Shown here: piece by piece, positions 7,812 to 15,507 of the stretch | How positions within the stretch are numbered: the first letter of the stretch is position 1 | How the letters are laid out: every line of letters begins with the position of its first letter | Source: Bacteroidota bacterium | GTDB lineage: Bacteria; Bacteroidota; Bacteroidia; Chitinophagales; Chitinophagaceae | NCBI GenBank assembly: GCA_025352905.1 | Contig: JANXRX010000028.1 | Location: forward strand, 1-37,119 | Length of the DNA: 37,119 bases | Reading direction: 5' to 3' | Translations under genes and position numbers: made by a program | The notes under the pieces: generated by a model | Database searches by the model: none | What the model was told of the DNA's origin: nothing | What the model saw: only the letters and a program-made list of their open reading frames with translations

Positions 7812-7893
7812 AAGGGATAAGGGATAAGAGGTAAGTTTTTTTATTAAAAGAAACTATGCAATCTTTGTTCCTTATCCCTTACCACCTACCCCT
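7812..7893. repeat. heptamer array, AAGGGAT/TTATCCC type, inverted
   Basis: The left arm is AAGGGAT AAGGGAT AAGAGGT (7812-7832). The right arm is TTGTTCC TTATCCC TTACCAC CTACCCC. AAGGGATAAGG (7812-7822) and CCTTATCCCTT (7870-7880) are perfectly complementary. The array sits just after the S9 peptidase and runs almost to the start of the oxidoreductase. A weak -7-like AATCTTTG (7860-7867) lies at its right arm. Confidence 0.8.
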
Positions 7894-7898
7894 ACGCT

Positions 7899-8951
7899 AT
7901 GCCTATTAAAACAGCCATCCTCTCCTTCGGTATGTCGGGAAGAGTTTTTCATGCGCCTTTTATTCACCTGCACCCGGGTTTTGAACTGGTGGGTATCTGG
8001 GAAAGAACAAAGTCGGAATCGACGGCGTTTTATCCGGGTATAAAGATCTACCGCTCGCTCGAAGAGATCCTGGCAGATGAGTCGGTTGAACTGGTGATCG
8101 TAAATACGCCAACGGCTACCCATTTTGAATACACGAAAAAAGTACTGGAGGCGGGCAAGCACGCGGTTGTGGAAAAAGCATTTACCACAACGGTGGCAGA
8201 AGCCATTGAACTGAAAGAACTGGCGGAGAAAAAACATAAACAATTGTCGGTTTTCCAGAACAGGCGCTGGGACAGCGATTTTAAAACCGTACGGAAAATA
8301 GTGGAAGAGGGCTGGCTGGGAGAAGTAGTGGAAGCCGAGATCCATTTTGATCGCTTTAAAGAAGAGCTAAGCCCAAAACCGCATAAAGAAGTACCTGGGC
8401 CGGGGGCCGGTATTTTAAATGATCTGAGTCCGCACCTGATAGACCAGGCGCTGGTATTATTTGGGGCGCCACAGATGGTGTTTGCCGATCTGCGTATTAC
8501 CCGGCCGGGTTCTAAAGTGGACGATTATTTCGAGATCTTATTATACTATCCCGGTTTGCGTGTACGGCTTAAGGCGGGGTACCAGGTAAGGGAACCCTTT
8601 CCCGCTTATGTGATACATGGCCGGAAGGGATCTTTCCTGAAAAGCCGGGGAGATGTACAGGAAGCACTGTTACTGAAGGATACCCAACCCAATACTACCG
8701 ACTGGGCCATGGAGCCGGAATCAGAACAGGGTCTGCTGCATACAGAAAAAGACGGAGAAATAATCCGTAAAAGGATCCCTACCCTGCCGGGTAATTATTA
8801 TGATTATTACGATGGGATATATAAAGCCATTACTAACCATACAGCTATGCCCGTAACCGCCGCAGATGGCATCAGGGTCATGCAGATCATCAATGCCGCT
8901 TTACAAAGCAGCGAAGAAAAAAAAGTGATCGATTTATATTCCCTAATTTGA
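7899..8951 (+). CDS. Gfo/Idh/MocA-family NAD(P)-dependent oxidoreductase
   Basis: Predicted cytoplasmic dehydrogenase for a sugar, inositol or related polyol. The N-terminal Rossmann domain starts with TAILSFGMSGRVFHAPF, matching the glycine-rich nucleotide-binding loop of the family. VVEKAFTTT replaces the usual EKP motif, with the Lys retained and Pro changed to Ala. A C-terminal alpha/beta substrate domain follows (PGAGILNDLSPHLIDQAL carries the conserved catalytic-region Asp and His). At 350 residues it has the normal length. It resembles the YdgJ/IolW-type branch, but the substrate cannot be named. The following peptidase gene begins 18 bp downstream, so the two are probably co-transcribed. 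Confidence 0.9.
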   Translation: MPIKTAILSFGMSGRVFHAPFIHLHPGFELVGIWERTKSESTAFYPGIKIYRSLEEILADESVELVIVNTPTATHFEYTKKVLEAGKHAVVEKAFTTTVAEAIELKELAEKKHKQLSVFQNRRWDSDFKTVRKIVEEGWLGEVVEAEIHFDRFKEELSPKPHKEVPGPGAGILNDLSPHLIDQALVLFGAPQMVFADLRITRPGSKVDDYFEILLYYPGLRVRLKAGYQVREPFPAYVIHGRKGSFLKSRGDVQEALLLKDTQPNTTDWAMEPESEQGLLHTEKDGEIIRKRIPTLPGNYYDYYDGIYKAITNHTAMPVTAADGIRVMQIINAALQSSEEKKVIDLYSLI

Positions 8952-8969
8952 ACTGCCAAATTAACTGCT

Positions 8970-11105
8970 ATGAAATATACATTCTTGCTAATTGTTACAG
9001 TATCTGCATTTGCTTCCTGCAAACCGGGTGCGGAAAAAATTGACTTTAAACCCATCTCAGTGAAATACCCGGTAGCGCAAAAAGACACGACTGTTAAAGA
9101 TGTTTATTTCGGAACCACGGTTGCCGATCCTTACCGCTGGATGGAAAATGATACGGCTGCGAATACAAAAGCCTGGGTAAAAGCGGAAAATGCGGTAACA
9201 CAGGATTACCTGGCACAAATACCGTTTCGTGATAAGATCCGGAAAAGACTGGAAGAACTGTGGAACTACGATTCGTACTCGGCTCCTTTTAAAGAAGGCG
9301 CTTATGTTTATTTTTATAAGAAGGCGGGGTTACAGAACCAGGCAATCGTGTATCGCCAGAAAGACGGCGATAAAGAGCCAGAGGTTTTTCTCGATCCGAA
9401 TACCTTCTCCGAAAAAGGCACTACTTCATTAGCTGGCCTTCACTTTACAAAAGACGGTTCATTAGCGGCTTACCAGGTGTCGGAAGGCGGCAGCGACTGG
9501 CACAAACTGATCATTCTTGATGCGGTTACTAAAAAACAAATGGGTGATACCCTGCAGGATGTAAAATTCAGCGGCATCGCCTGGAAACTGAACGAGGGTT
9601 TTTATTACAGTAGTTATGATAAACCGAAAGAAGGCAGTCAGTTAGCAGGCAAAACAGATCAGCATAAATTATTCTACCACAAACTTGGCCAGCCGCAGAG
9701 CCAGGATAAACTGGTATTTGGCGGCAGTACTACCCCGCGCAGGTATCTTGGCGGCGAGGTAACAGAGAATGGAAAATGGTTATTGATCTATGCGGCCAAC
9801 AGCACGTATGGCGGCGAGATCTACGCACAGGATCTTACCAAACCCGATGCGCCCATTATAACCATCGTGGATAATATGAATAACCAGTCCAATGTAATGG
9901 ATGTTGATGACCAGTACTTTTATATTCAAACGGATAAGGATGCACCCAAAGGCAAAGTAGTGATCGCCCCGGTTAGTAACCCAAACCCGGCCAACTGGAA
10001 GACACTGATTCCTGAGCAGCCCGAAGTACTTTCTGCAAGTATGGCGGGTGAATATCTCTTTTGCAGTTATTTAAAAGATGCCATCACTCAGGTGGTGCAA
10101 TATGATATGAAAGGCAAAAAGATCAGGGATGTAGCGCTGCCCGGTCTGGGCAGCGCCAATGGTTTCTCGGCTAAAAAAGAAGAAAAGGAAACCTATTACC
10201 AATTCGCCTCTTATACCACACCGTACACCATCTATAAAATGGATATTGCTTCCGGAAAAGCAGAAGTATACAAAAAACCGGAAGTAAAATTTATAAGTGA
10301 CAACTACGAATCCAAACAGGTTTTTTATCCGTCAAAAGACGGTACCAAAATTCCGATGATCATTACCTATAAGAAAGGCATCAAATTAGACGGCAGCAAC
10401 CCTACCCTTTTATATGCTTATGGCGGTTTCAGCATCAGTATTACCCCTTATTTCAGTACCAGCAATATCCTGTTGCTTGAAAATGGCGGTGTCTTTGCCG
10501 TGGCTAATTTGCGCGGTGGCGGTGAATATGGAGAAGACTGGCACCTGGCCGGTGTAAAAACAAAAAAACAGAATGTATTTGATGATTTTAGTTCAGCGGC
10601 AAAATACCTGGTCGACAATCAATATACCTCAACCGCTAAACTGGCCATACAGGGAGAATCGAATGGTGGGTTACTGATCGGCGCAACCATTACGCAGCAC
10701 CCGGGTATCTGTAAGGTAGCGTTCCCTTTTGTGGGTGTGATGGATATGTTGCGCTACCATAAATTTACCGCCGGCGCTGGCTGGGCCTATGATTACGGCA
10801 CTTCAGAAGAATCCAAAGAAATGTTTGACTACCTGAAAAGCTATTCGCCGGTACATAATATCAAAGACACGGCTTATCCTGCTACACTGATCATGACCGC
10901 AGATCATGATGACCGCGTAGTACCTGCCCACTCTTTTAAATTCGCCGCAACCATGCAGGAAAAAGACAAAGGCCATAACCCTGTATTGATACGCATTGAA
11001 ACAAAAGCAGGTCATGGTTCCGGTCGCTCCACCCAGCAGGTGATCGGTGCGGAAACCGATAAGTGGTCGTTCATGTTTTACAATATGCAGATTCAGCCTC
11101 AATAA
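8970..11105 (+). CDS. prolyl oligopeptidase (S9A), lipoprotein
   Basis: Predicted endopeptidase cleaving short peptides on the carboxyl side of proline (EC 3.4.21.26 type). The N-terminus MKYTFLLIVTVSAFASCKPG is a lipoprotein signal with the lipobox Cys after FAS, so it is anchored in the envelope rather than cytosolic. The N-terminal part carries the classic DPYRWMEND motif and a seven-bladed propeller. The hydrolase domain has GESNGG (Ser564), DHDDRV (Asp647/648) and AGHGSG (His682), a complete triad. The 711 residues match the family length. It follows the oxidoreductase by 18 bp and converges on the transaldolase gene across a hairpin. Confidence 0.94.
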   Translation: MKYTFLLIVTVSAFASCKPGAEKIDFKPISVKYPVAQKDTTVKDVYFGTTVADPYRWMENDTAANTKAWVKAENAVTQDYLAQIPFRDKIRKRLEELWNYDSYSAPFKEGAYVYFYKKAGLQNQAIVYRQKDGDKEPEVFLDPNTFSEKGTTSLAGLHFTKDGSLAAYQVSEGGSDWHKLIILDAVTKKQMGDTLQDVKFSGIAWKLNEGFYYSSYDKPKEGSQLAGKTDQHKLFYHKLGQPQSQDKLVFGGSTTPRRYLGGEVTENGKWLLIYAANSTYGGEIYAQDLTKPDAPIITIVDNMNNQSNVMDVDDQYFYIQTDKDAPKGKVVIAPVSNPNPANWKTLIPEQPEVLSASMAGEYLFCSYLKDAITQVVQYDMKGKKIRDVALPGLGSANGFSAKKEEKETYYQFASYTTPYTIYKMDIASGKAEVYKKPEVKFISDNYESKQVFYPSKDGTKIPMIITYKKGIKLDGSNPTLLYAYGGFSISITPYFSTSNILLLENGGVFAVANLRGGGEYGEDWHLAGVKTKKQNVFDDFSSAAKYLVDNQYTSTAKLAIQGESNGGLLIGATITQHPGICKVAFPFVGVMDMLRYHKFTAGAGWAYDYGTSEESKEMFDYLKSYSPVHNIKDTAYPATLIMTADHDDRVVPAHSFKFAATMQEKDKGHNPVLIRIETKAGHGSGRSTQQVIGAETDKWSFMFYNMQIQPQ

Positions 11106-11132
11106 AAGATTGTATCATTCGCCCAAACAACA

Positions 11133-11156
11133 ATGCCACACTTCTCAGTGTGGCAT
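11133..11156. terminator. hairpin between convergent genes
   Basis: Perfect 9-bp stem ATGCCACAC/GTGTGGCAT with a 6-nt loop, between the prolyl oligopeptidase and transaldolase 3' ends. There is no tight U-tract, so termination may be inefficient on one strand. Confidence 0.65.
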
Positions 11157-11181
11157 CATCTATATCATCAAATATTTTTGC

Positions 11182-11832
11182 TTACATTTTTTTTGCGTCT
11201 TCCAGGAATTTAGCCAGGCCGATATCGGTTAACGGATGTTTTAACAATCCCAGGATCGAATCCAGCGGGCAGGTACACACATCGGCGCCGAGCTCGGCCG
11301 CTTTAATAATATGCAATGCGTTACGGATAGAAGCGGCAAGGATCTCTGTTTTGTATCCCTGTATATCATAGATATGACGCATCTGTCCTATCAGTTCCAT
11401 TCCATCCCATCCACTATCGTCGATGCGGCCGATAAAAGGCGAAACATAACTGGCGCCTGCCTTAGCTGCAAGGATGGCCTGGCCGGCTGAGAATACAAGC
11501 GTACAATTGGTACGTATGCCATTATCTGTAAACCATTTGATCGCTTTTACACCATCTTTGATCATTGGCACCTTCACAACAATATTCGGGTGAATGGCGG
11601 CTAATTTCTTTCCCTCCTCCACCATCGTGGCAAAATCGGTAGACAATACTTCCGCACTAATATCGCCATCTACCAGTTCACAAATCGCTTTATAATGCTG
11701 CGCAATGGCGGCTTCTCCCTTGACTCCCTCTTTGGCCATCAGGGATGGATTGGTCGTAACACCATCCAAAATACCCAGTTCGTTTGCTTCCCTAATTTGA
11801 GCGAGATTGCCCGTGTCAATAAAAAATTTCAT
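11182..11832 (-). CDS. tal: transaldolase, TalC/FSA-type short family
   Basis: Cytoplasmic class I aldolase-fold enzyme of the non-oxidative pentose phosphate pathway, transferring a dihydroxyacetone unit between sugar phosphates. Landmarks are FFIDTGNL at the N-terminus, GVTTNPSL, and the Schiff-base lysine K87 in IVVKVPM (K85 in E. coli FsaA). The two positions that separate fructose-6-phosphate aldolase from transaldolase are transaldolase-like here. Glu61 replaces FSA Gln59, and Phe133 in [10 protein letters not shown] replaces FSA Tyr131. EC 2.2.1.2 is therefore preferred over F6P aldolase, although homologues are often annotated fsa. The length of 216 residues is typical. The upstream gap holds a C/G-rich repeat and the SRP RNA. 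Confidence 0.92.
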   Translation of the reverse strand: MKFFIDTGNLAQIREANELGILDGVTTNPSLMAKEGVKGEAAIAQHYKAICELVDGDISAEVLSTDFATMVEEGKKLAAIHPNIVVKVPMIKDGVKAIKWFTDNGIRTNCTLVFSAGQAILAAKAGASYVSPFIGRIDDSGWDGMELIGQMRHIYDIQGYKTEILAASIRNALHIIKAAELGADVCTCPLDSILGLLKHPLTDIGLAKFLEDAKKM

Positions 11833-11860
11833 ACTAAGAGTTTAGTCCCCCGACCATAAC

Positions 11861-11887
11861 ACCCCCCTTCTAAGGGGGCAGGGGGGT
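11861..11887. repeat. C/G-rich inverted repeat
   Basis: ACCCCCCTTCTAAGGGGGCAGGGGGGT can pair CCCCC with GGGGG in two registers. It lies between the SRP RNA 3' end and the transaldolase start, and so in the 5' region of the transaldolase transcript. It is unlike the heptamer arrays and similar in base content to the 1371-1471 element. Confidence 0.6.
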
Positions 11888-11889
11888 AA

Positions 11890-11990
11890 AAAGTGGCAGG
11901 CTACTCACATCGCACCGCTACAACCGCCTATCCTTGCTGTATTCCTACCCTGGGGAGGTTCAGCAGGAGCTGGCCGTGTAAGACCTGCCG
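11890..11990 (-). ncRNA. ffs: small signal recognition particle RNA (4.5S type)
   Basis: This is the RNA scaffold that binds Ffh and targets nascent membrane and secreted proteins. On the minus strand the apical helix 8 reads CAGG-GUA-GGAA-UAC-AGCA (11952 to 11935). That is the universal SRP arrangement of a GGAA tetraloop closed by a short stem and a CAGG/AGCA symmetric loop. Flanking pieces pair as expected: CCUCCCC with GGAUAGG, GCUGAACC with GGUUGUAGC, and the terminal GGCAGG (11989-11984) with CCUGCC (11900-11895). The transcript of about 100 nt ends at a U5 tract (11892-11888) and starts just after a -7 TACTTTTG. It is the small type without an Alu domain. It was not in the ORF track. 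Confidence 0.92.
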
Positions 11991-11993
11991 GGG

Positions 11994-12001
11994 CAAAAGT
12001 A
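11994..12001 (-). promoter_or_regulatory. -7 element of the SRP RNA promoter
   Basis: TACTTTTG on the minus strand places transcription start at about 11988-11990, exactly at the first base of the terminal SRP helix. The expected -33 position falls in a heptamer array and shows no TTTG. Confidence 0.65.
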
Positions 12002-12034
12002 ATTAATAATTGCTAATTAGTCATTAATAATTGC
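12000..12034. repeat. heptamer array (TAATTAA/TAATTGC)
   Basis: Five contiguous 7-bp units: TAATTAA TAATTGC TAATTAG TCATTAA TAATTGC. The array touches the SRP RNA -7 element on one side. On the other it encodes the last residues and stop of the T9SS plug protein. Confidence 0.82.
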
Positions 12035-13304
12035 TCCCGAGGTTCCGCGAGTTAATAGTAGTTATCCCAATGAGCTCATCATGCCGGCCGCTGAAAGAGT
12101 GATAATAAAACAGGATCGTATATTCATTCTCTGTTTCCCAGTAGCTGCCTTCAGTTGTGACAGGATCTGCTTTTGCAGTTTCATTTTTGTCATCCTTAGT
12201 TACATAGATATAACTATAGTAACCTTGTTTTAAAAGCAGGCTCCTGGTATAAACCCCTTTTTGTGCATCGTATACCATTTTTGAGGTTTCACCAACCTGG
12301 TTACCCGTCAATTCACCTAAAAGATATATGCTTTTACCCGCGTAAGGCTGGTTATTGGCTGGCGTAAACGTAAACTGCACATTGGCATAATCACTTTGCC
12401 ACCAGGGATTGATGTACTCTGTGGTACCTATCTCCTCCCAGCCATTACGGTCTTTGTAATAGGCATAACGCAGCCGGCCTCTTTCAGGATCTGGTTTAAT
12501 ATATATGTTGATCGGTTGCGTGGTTCTTTCTATCCTTTCAATACGGTCCGATTCGAAGCGGAAACTCTGCAGGTCGGCCCAGCGGTATTCTTTTCCTGCA
12601 GGAAACAAACAATCCTGCTCCCCGTTATATTCCATGACACTTCCTCTTATAAAGGAAGGCTGGATACCTGTAGTTGCATTATCCCAGCGGTTATTCTGTA
12701 GTATCACAACTGTTACCTGCTGCGGGCTGAGTATATTCAGCTGTTGCGTATTTACTGAGAACTGGATCTTCTGATGCGAGTATAAAAGTTCAGGATCGAA
12801 GGGTTGCTGCACACGCGCAGCGATACTCACTTTGTTTTCAATCACCATCATCCGTTTGGTGAACGCCAGTTTAGAGGTATCCGCATCCAGGAAAACCTTT
12901 AACAGATAATTACCGCTTTTGGCGGGCATACAGTTCCTTTCAGGCAGCAGGGCCTGGTAATGCACATACTTGGTGGCCGCAATAGTTGATACCCGGTATT
13001 GATTCAACCGGTTCTGTATAAAGCCTTTGATATAGTCAAACACGTTTACATCAGCCGGCGTCCAGTCGGCATTACATAACTGAATGGTATAATAATAATT
13101 CTTCGGTGAACCGCCCAGGTCATCAAAATGAAGTTCCAGCTGGTCAGAAGAACCAAGAATCAGCAATGCCGGACTTTGCTGGTTGTTTTCACGGAACAGT
13201 TTTACCGAGTGTATATCCGGAATATAAATATGATCCGGCAGCCGCTGCGCAAAACAAGTACCCGATACAATAAAAAACAATAGCAATAGCAATGATCTTG
13301 ACAT
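12024..13304 (-). CDS. type IX secretion system plug protein (DUF5103 family)
   Basis: Secreted protein of the family formerly DUF5103, now called the T9SS plug. It associates with the SprA outer-membrane translocon and closes it when no substrate or PorV is engaged. A signal peptide (MSRSLLLLLFFIVSGTCFAQ) is present. Family features seen are the N-terminal DHIYIPDIHSVKLFRE segment, the YYTIQLCNADWTPADV motif, a central YIKGFIQNRL helix, and a C-terminal beta-sandwich with YINPWWQSDYANVQF and GYYSYIYV. The 426 residues are typical. Its last codons (SNY-stop) are made from a heptamer repeat. This indicates that the organism exports cargo by T9SS. Confidence 0.88.
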   Translation of the reverse strand: MSRSLLLLLFFIVSGTCFAQRLPDHIYIPDIHSVKLFRENNQQSPALLILGSSDQLELHFDDLGGSPKNYYYTIQLCNADWTPADVNVFDYIKGFIQNRLNQYRVSTIAATKYVHYQALLPERNCMPAKSGNYLLKVFLDADTSKLAFTKRMMVIENKVSIAARVQQPFDPELLYSHQKIQFSVNTQQLNILSPQQVTVVILQNNRWDNATTGIQPSFIRGSVMEYNGEQDCLFPAGKEYRWADLQSFRFESDRIERIERTTQPINIYIKPDPERGRLRYAYYKDRNGWEEIGTTEYINPWWQSDYANVQFTFTPANNQPYAGKSIYLLGELTGNQVGETSKMVYDAQKGVYTRSLLLKQGYYSYIYVTKDDKNETAKADPVTTEGSYWETENEYTILFYYHSFSGRHDELIGITTINSRNLGSNY

Positions 13305-13427
13305 AAGTTTCTTTATGCTTTAAACATACAACATTCTTCCATATCGAAAATGGTTTTACCCTATGCACAATACCCGTATCTTAAAATAGTAATAAAGCCA
13401 CGCACTGTAGTAACTCTTCCAATCCTA

Positions 13428-13459
13428 TTTGTTGCATTGGCATGGGCTATGTAGTTTTG
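13428..13459 (+). promoter_or_regulatory. consensus promoter of the LolC/E-like gene
   Basis: TTTG (13428-13431), a 20-nt spacer and TAGTTTTG (13452-13459) are a perfect Bacteroidota match. The predicted start near 13466 leaves only about 7 nt before the TTG start codon. Confidence 0.8.
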
Positions 13460-13472
13460 ACCCACTAAACCT

Positions 13473-14711
13473 TTGTTTTTGAATCTTGCGTTTACCATCG
13501 CCAAACGTGTTGCCTTTAACCGGCAGAGATCCTTTTCGGGTTTTATCATCCGTTTATCCATTGCCGCCACGGCATTAAGCGTGATGGCCATGATCATTAC
13601 ACTGGCCTTTGTAAACGGGTTCCAGCAAAAAGTATCGCAAAAGGTTTTTAGTTTCTGGGGACATGTACGGGTACAGAAATATGAAGCCAACCGTTCACTG
13701 GTGGCCGAAGAAAGCCCCGTTTCAAAAAACGATACCATCGAATTGCTGATCAGGCAGGATCCGGGTATAAAGCAGGTACAAAGCTTTGCCACTAAATCGG
13801 CAGTGATCGAAAAGAACAAGGAAATAGAAGGTGTATTGCTGAAAGGGATCGAAAAAGCATACGACAGCAGCATGCTGAAACCTTATCTCCTTGAGGGCCG
13901 CTGGCTGCAGTTTGATGATTCATTGTATAGCCGGGAGATCCTTGTATCGGCACAACTGGCAGCACAATTGAGGATCAGGCTCAATGATACCGTCACTGTC
14001 TATTTTATTTCCGTACTGGATGGAACCCGTACTTACCGCAAACTGAAAGTGGCAGGCATTTATAAAACAGGGATCGAGGAATACGATAAACTTTTTATCC
14101 TTGGCGACTTGCGGCTTGTGAGAAGAGTGAACAACTGGAATACTGACAAGGTTGGCGGGTATGAACTCTTCCTCAAAAACTACCATGATATTGATACGGT
14201 TACAGCCCGGCTGGCAGATAAACTTCCACCAGAATGGGCAAGCAGGAGTATCCGTGAAGTATATCCCAATATTTTTGACTGGCTCAATATCCAGGATGTG
14301 AACCGCAACGTGGTCTTTACAGTAATGGCGATAGTGGCCATCATCAACCTGGTTACCTGCCTGCTGGTACTGATACTGGAAAGAACACGAATGATAGGCA
14401 TCCTCAAAGCCCTGGGTGCAACCGACGGACTCATACGGCGTGTGTTCCTGTACCATGCTTCGCTGATTACACTGGCAGGCATTGGCATCGGCTTTATCGG
14501 CGGTATCGGTATTTGCTTACTGCAACAATTTAGCGGGTTCATCCGCATGGATGAATCTGCTTATTATGTATCCACAGCGCCGGTAGATATTATCTGGTGG
14601 CAGGTGATCCTGGTGTGTGTTGCAACGGCCTGTGTATGCTATCTTTCACTTTTGATACCCACCTGGCTCATTAAAAAGATCAACCCGGTAAAAGCTATAC
14701 AGTTCAGGTGA
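13473..14711 (+). CDS. ABC transporter permease, LolC/LolE-like (FtsX/MacB fold)
   Basis: Predicted inner-membrane subunit of an ABC system that moves lipoproteins, or a related lipid-anchored substrate, out of the membrane. The layout is one N-terminal TM helix (about residues 25-49), a large periplasmic domain to about residue 270, then three C-terminal TM helices. The FtsX-domain signature ERTRMIGILKALGATDGLIRRVF is clear. It ends in INPVKAIQFR, the usual cytoplasmic tail of the family. The start is a TTG: an in-frame stop lies at 13458 and the promoter -7 ends at 13459, so no upstream ATG is possible. Its ATPase partner is not in the window. Confidence 0.9.
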   Translation: MFLNLAFTIAKRVAFNRQRSFSGFIIRLSIAATALSVMAMIITLAFVNGFQQKVSQKVFSFWGHVRVQKYEANRSLVAEESPVSKNDTIELLIRQDPGIKQVQSFATKSAVIEKNKEIEGVLLKGIEKAYDSSMLKPYLLEGRWLQFDDSLYSREILVSAQLAAQLRIRLNDTVTVYFISVLDGTRTYRKLKVAGIYKTGIEEYDKLFILGDLRLVRRVNNWNTDKVGGYELFLKNYHDIDTVTARLADKLPPEWASRSIREVYPNIFDWLNIQDVNRNVVFTVMAIVAIINLVTCLLVLILERTRMIGILKALGATDGLIRRVFLYHASLITLAGIGIGFIGGIGICLLQQFSGFIRMDESAYYVSTAPVDIIWWQVILVCVATACVCYLSLLIPTWLIKKINPVKAIQFR

Positions 14712-14712
14712 T

Positions 14713-14767
14713 GTTGTTGGTCATAAGACTAACAACGGCGTGTTGGTCATAAGACTAATAACGGCGC
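14713..14767. repeat. tandem 26-bp duplication with hairpins
   Basis: TTGGTCATAAGACTAACAACGGCG is repeated with period 26 (copies at 14717 and 14743), one substitution apart. Each copy contains GGTC-ATAA-GAC, and the first extends to GTTGTTGGTC/GACTAACAAC. The duplication lies between convergent genes and may act as a double terminator hairpin. Confidence 0.75.
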
Positions 14768-14773
14768 ACGGCA

Positions 14774-15502
14774 CTATATCGTTTTCAAATGTGAAACGAT
14801 GATCCCTGCCGCCACTGCAGCATTTAATGATTCAGCACCGCCGATACGGGGGATGGTAACAGGATGTGTGATCATGGATAAAAGAGGTTCACGTATACCT
14901 TTGGCTTCATTGCCTATCACCAGTACGGCTTCCTGCACAGCTTCCTGCTGATACAGGCTTTTGCCATCCAATACAGCGCCGAAAATGGGTAATCCGCAGT
15001 TTTGCAGGTACCCTGTAAGCGGGCCATAATACATATTCACGCGGAGAAAACTGCCCATCGTGGCCTGTATCACTTTCGGATTATAACGTTCTACCGTATC
15101 CTCACTGGCTACAATCTGCCGGATACCGAACCAATCAGCAATACGGATAATCGTGCCCAGGTTACCGGGATCCTGCACACCATCCAGCGCCAGCGTAAAA
15201 TTATGGTGGGTAAGAGCTAACGCCTCGGGCGGTTGCTGCTCCGCAATGATCAATACACGGTTAGGTGTTTGCAGCAGGCTTATCTTTTTCAATTCCGCTT
15301 CCGTAACAGTGTGCAGGTCTTCTGTTAACCCCGGATGTGCTGCCACCCATTCTGCCAGGGCATATATCTTTTTAACCCGGTAATTGCTTTGTAACAACTC
15401 TTCCGCTAATTTGGCGCCTTCGGCGATAAACAGGCCCTCTGCCTCTCTTTGTTTTTTGTGGCATAAACTTTGAATATATTTGAGCTCATTCTTGCTTAAC
15501 AT
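14774..15502 (-). CDS. TrmH/SpoU-family RNA 2'-O-methyltransferase
   Basis: Predicted SAM-dependent 2'-O-ribose methyltransferase of the SPOUT superfamily acting on tRNA or rRNA; the target nucleotide is not predictable. An N-terminal substrate-binding domain (residues 1-95, KKQREAEGLFIAEGAKL) is followed by the knotted catalytic domain. Its three motifs are DGVQDPGNLGTIIR (107-120), LVIGNEAKGI (194-203) and IPRIGGAESLNAAVAAGI (217-234), all intact. The 242 residues are typical. The start codon is only 5 bp from that of the divergent TamL-like gene. No promoter for this strand could be identified. Confidence 0.92.
   Translation of the reverse strand: MLSKNELKYIQSLCHKKQREAEGLFIAEGAKLAEELLQSNYRVKKIYALAEWVAAHPGLTEDLHTVTEAELKKISLLQTPNRVLIIAEQQPPEALALTHHNFTLALDGVQDPGNLGTIIRIADWFGIRQIVASEDTVERYNPKVIQATMGSFLRVNMYYGPLTGYLQNCGLPIFGAVLDGKSLYQQEAVQEAVLVIGNEAKGIREPLLSMITHPVTIPRIGGAESLNAAVAAGIIVSHLKTI
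15475..15482 (+). promoter_or_regulatory. -7 element of the TamL-like gene, inside the opposite gene
   Basis: TATATTTG fits TAnnTTTG and predicts a start near 15489, about 19 nt before the ATG at 15508. It lies within codons 7-10 of the divergent methyltransferase. TTTG sequences occur 16 and 23 nt upstream, neither at the ideal spacing. Confidence 0.5.
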
Positions 15503-15507
15503 TCTCT

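Noticed and set aside
11833-12001. Structured region upstream of the transaldolase as a riboswitch
   Set aside because: The structure is fully explained by the SRP RNA with its own promoter and U-tract end.
13361-13873. 170-aa minus-strand ORF across the LolC/E promoter
   Set aside because: It overlaps the permease start and a perfect plus-strand promoter and shows no recognisable domain.
13920-14456. 178-aa minus-strand ORF within the LolC/E-like gene
   Set aside because: The FtsX-type domain and TM helices on the plus strand explain the sequence.
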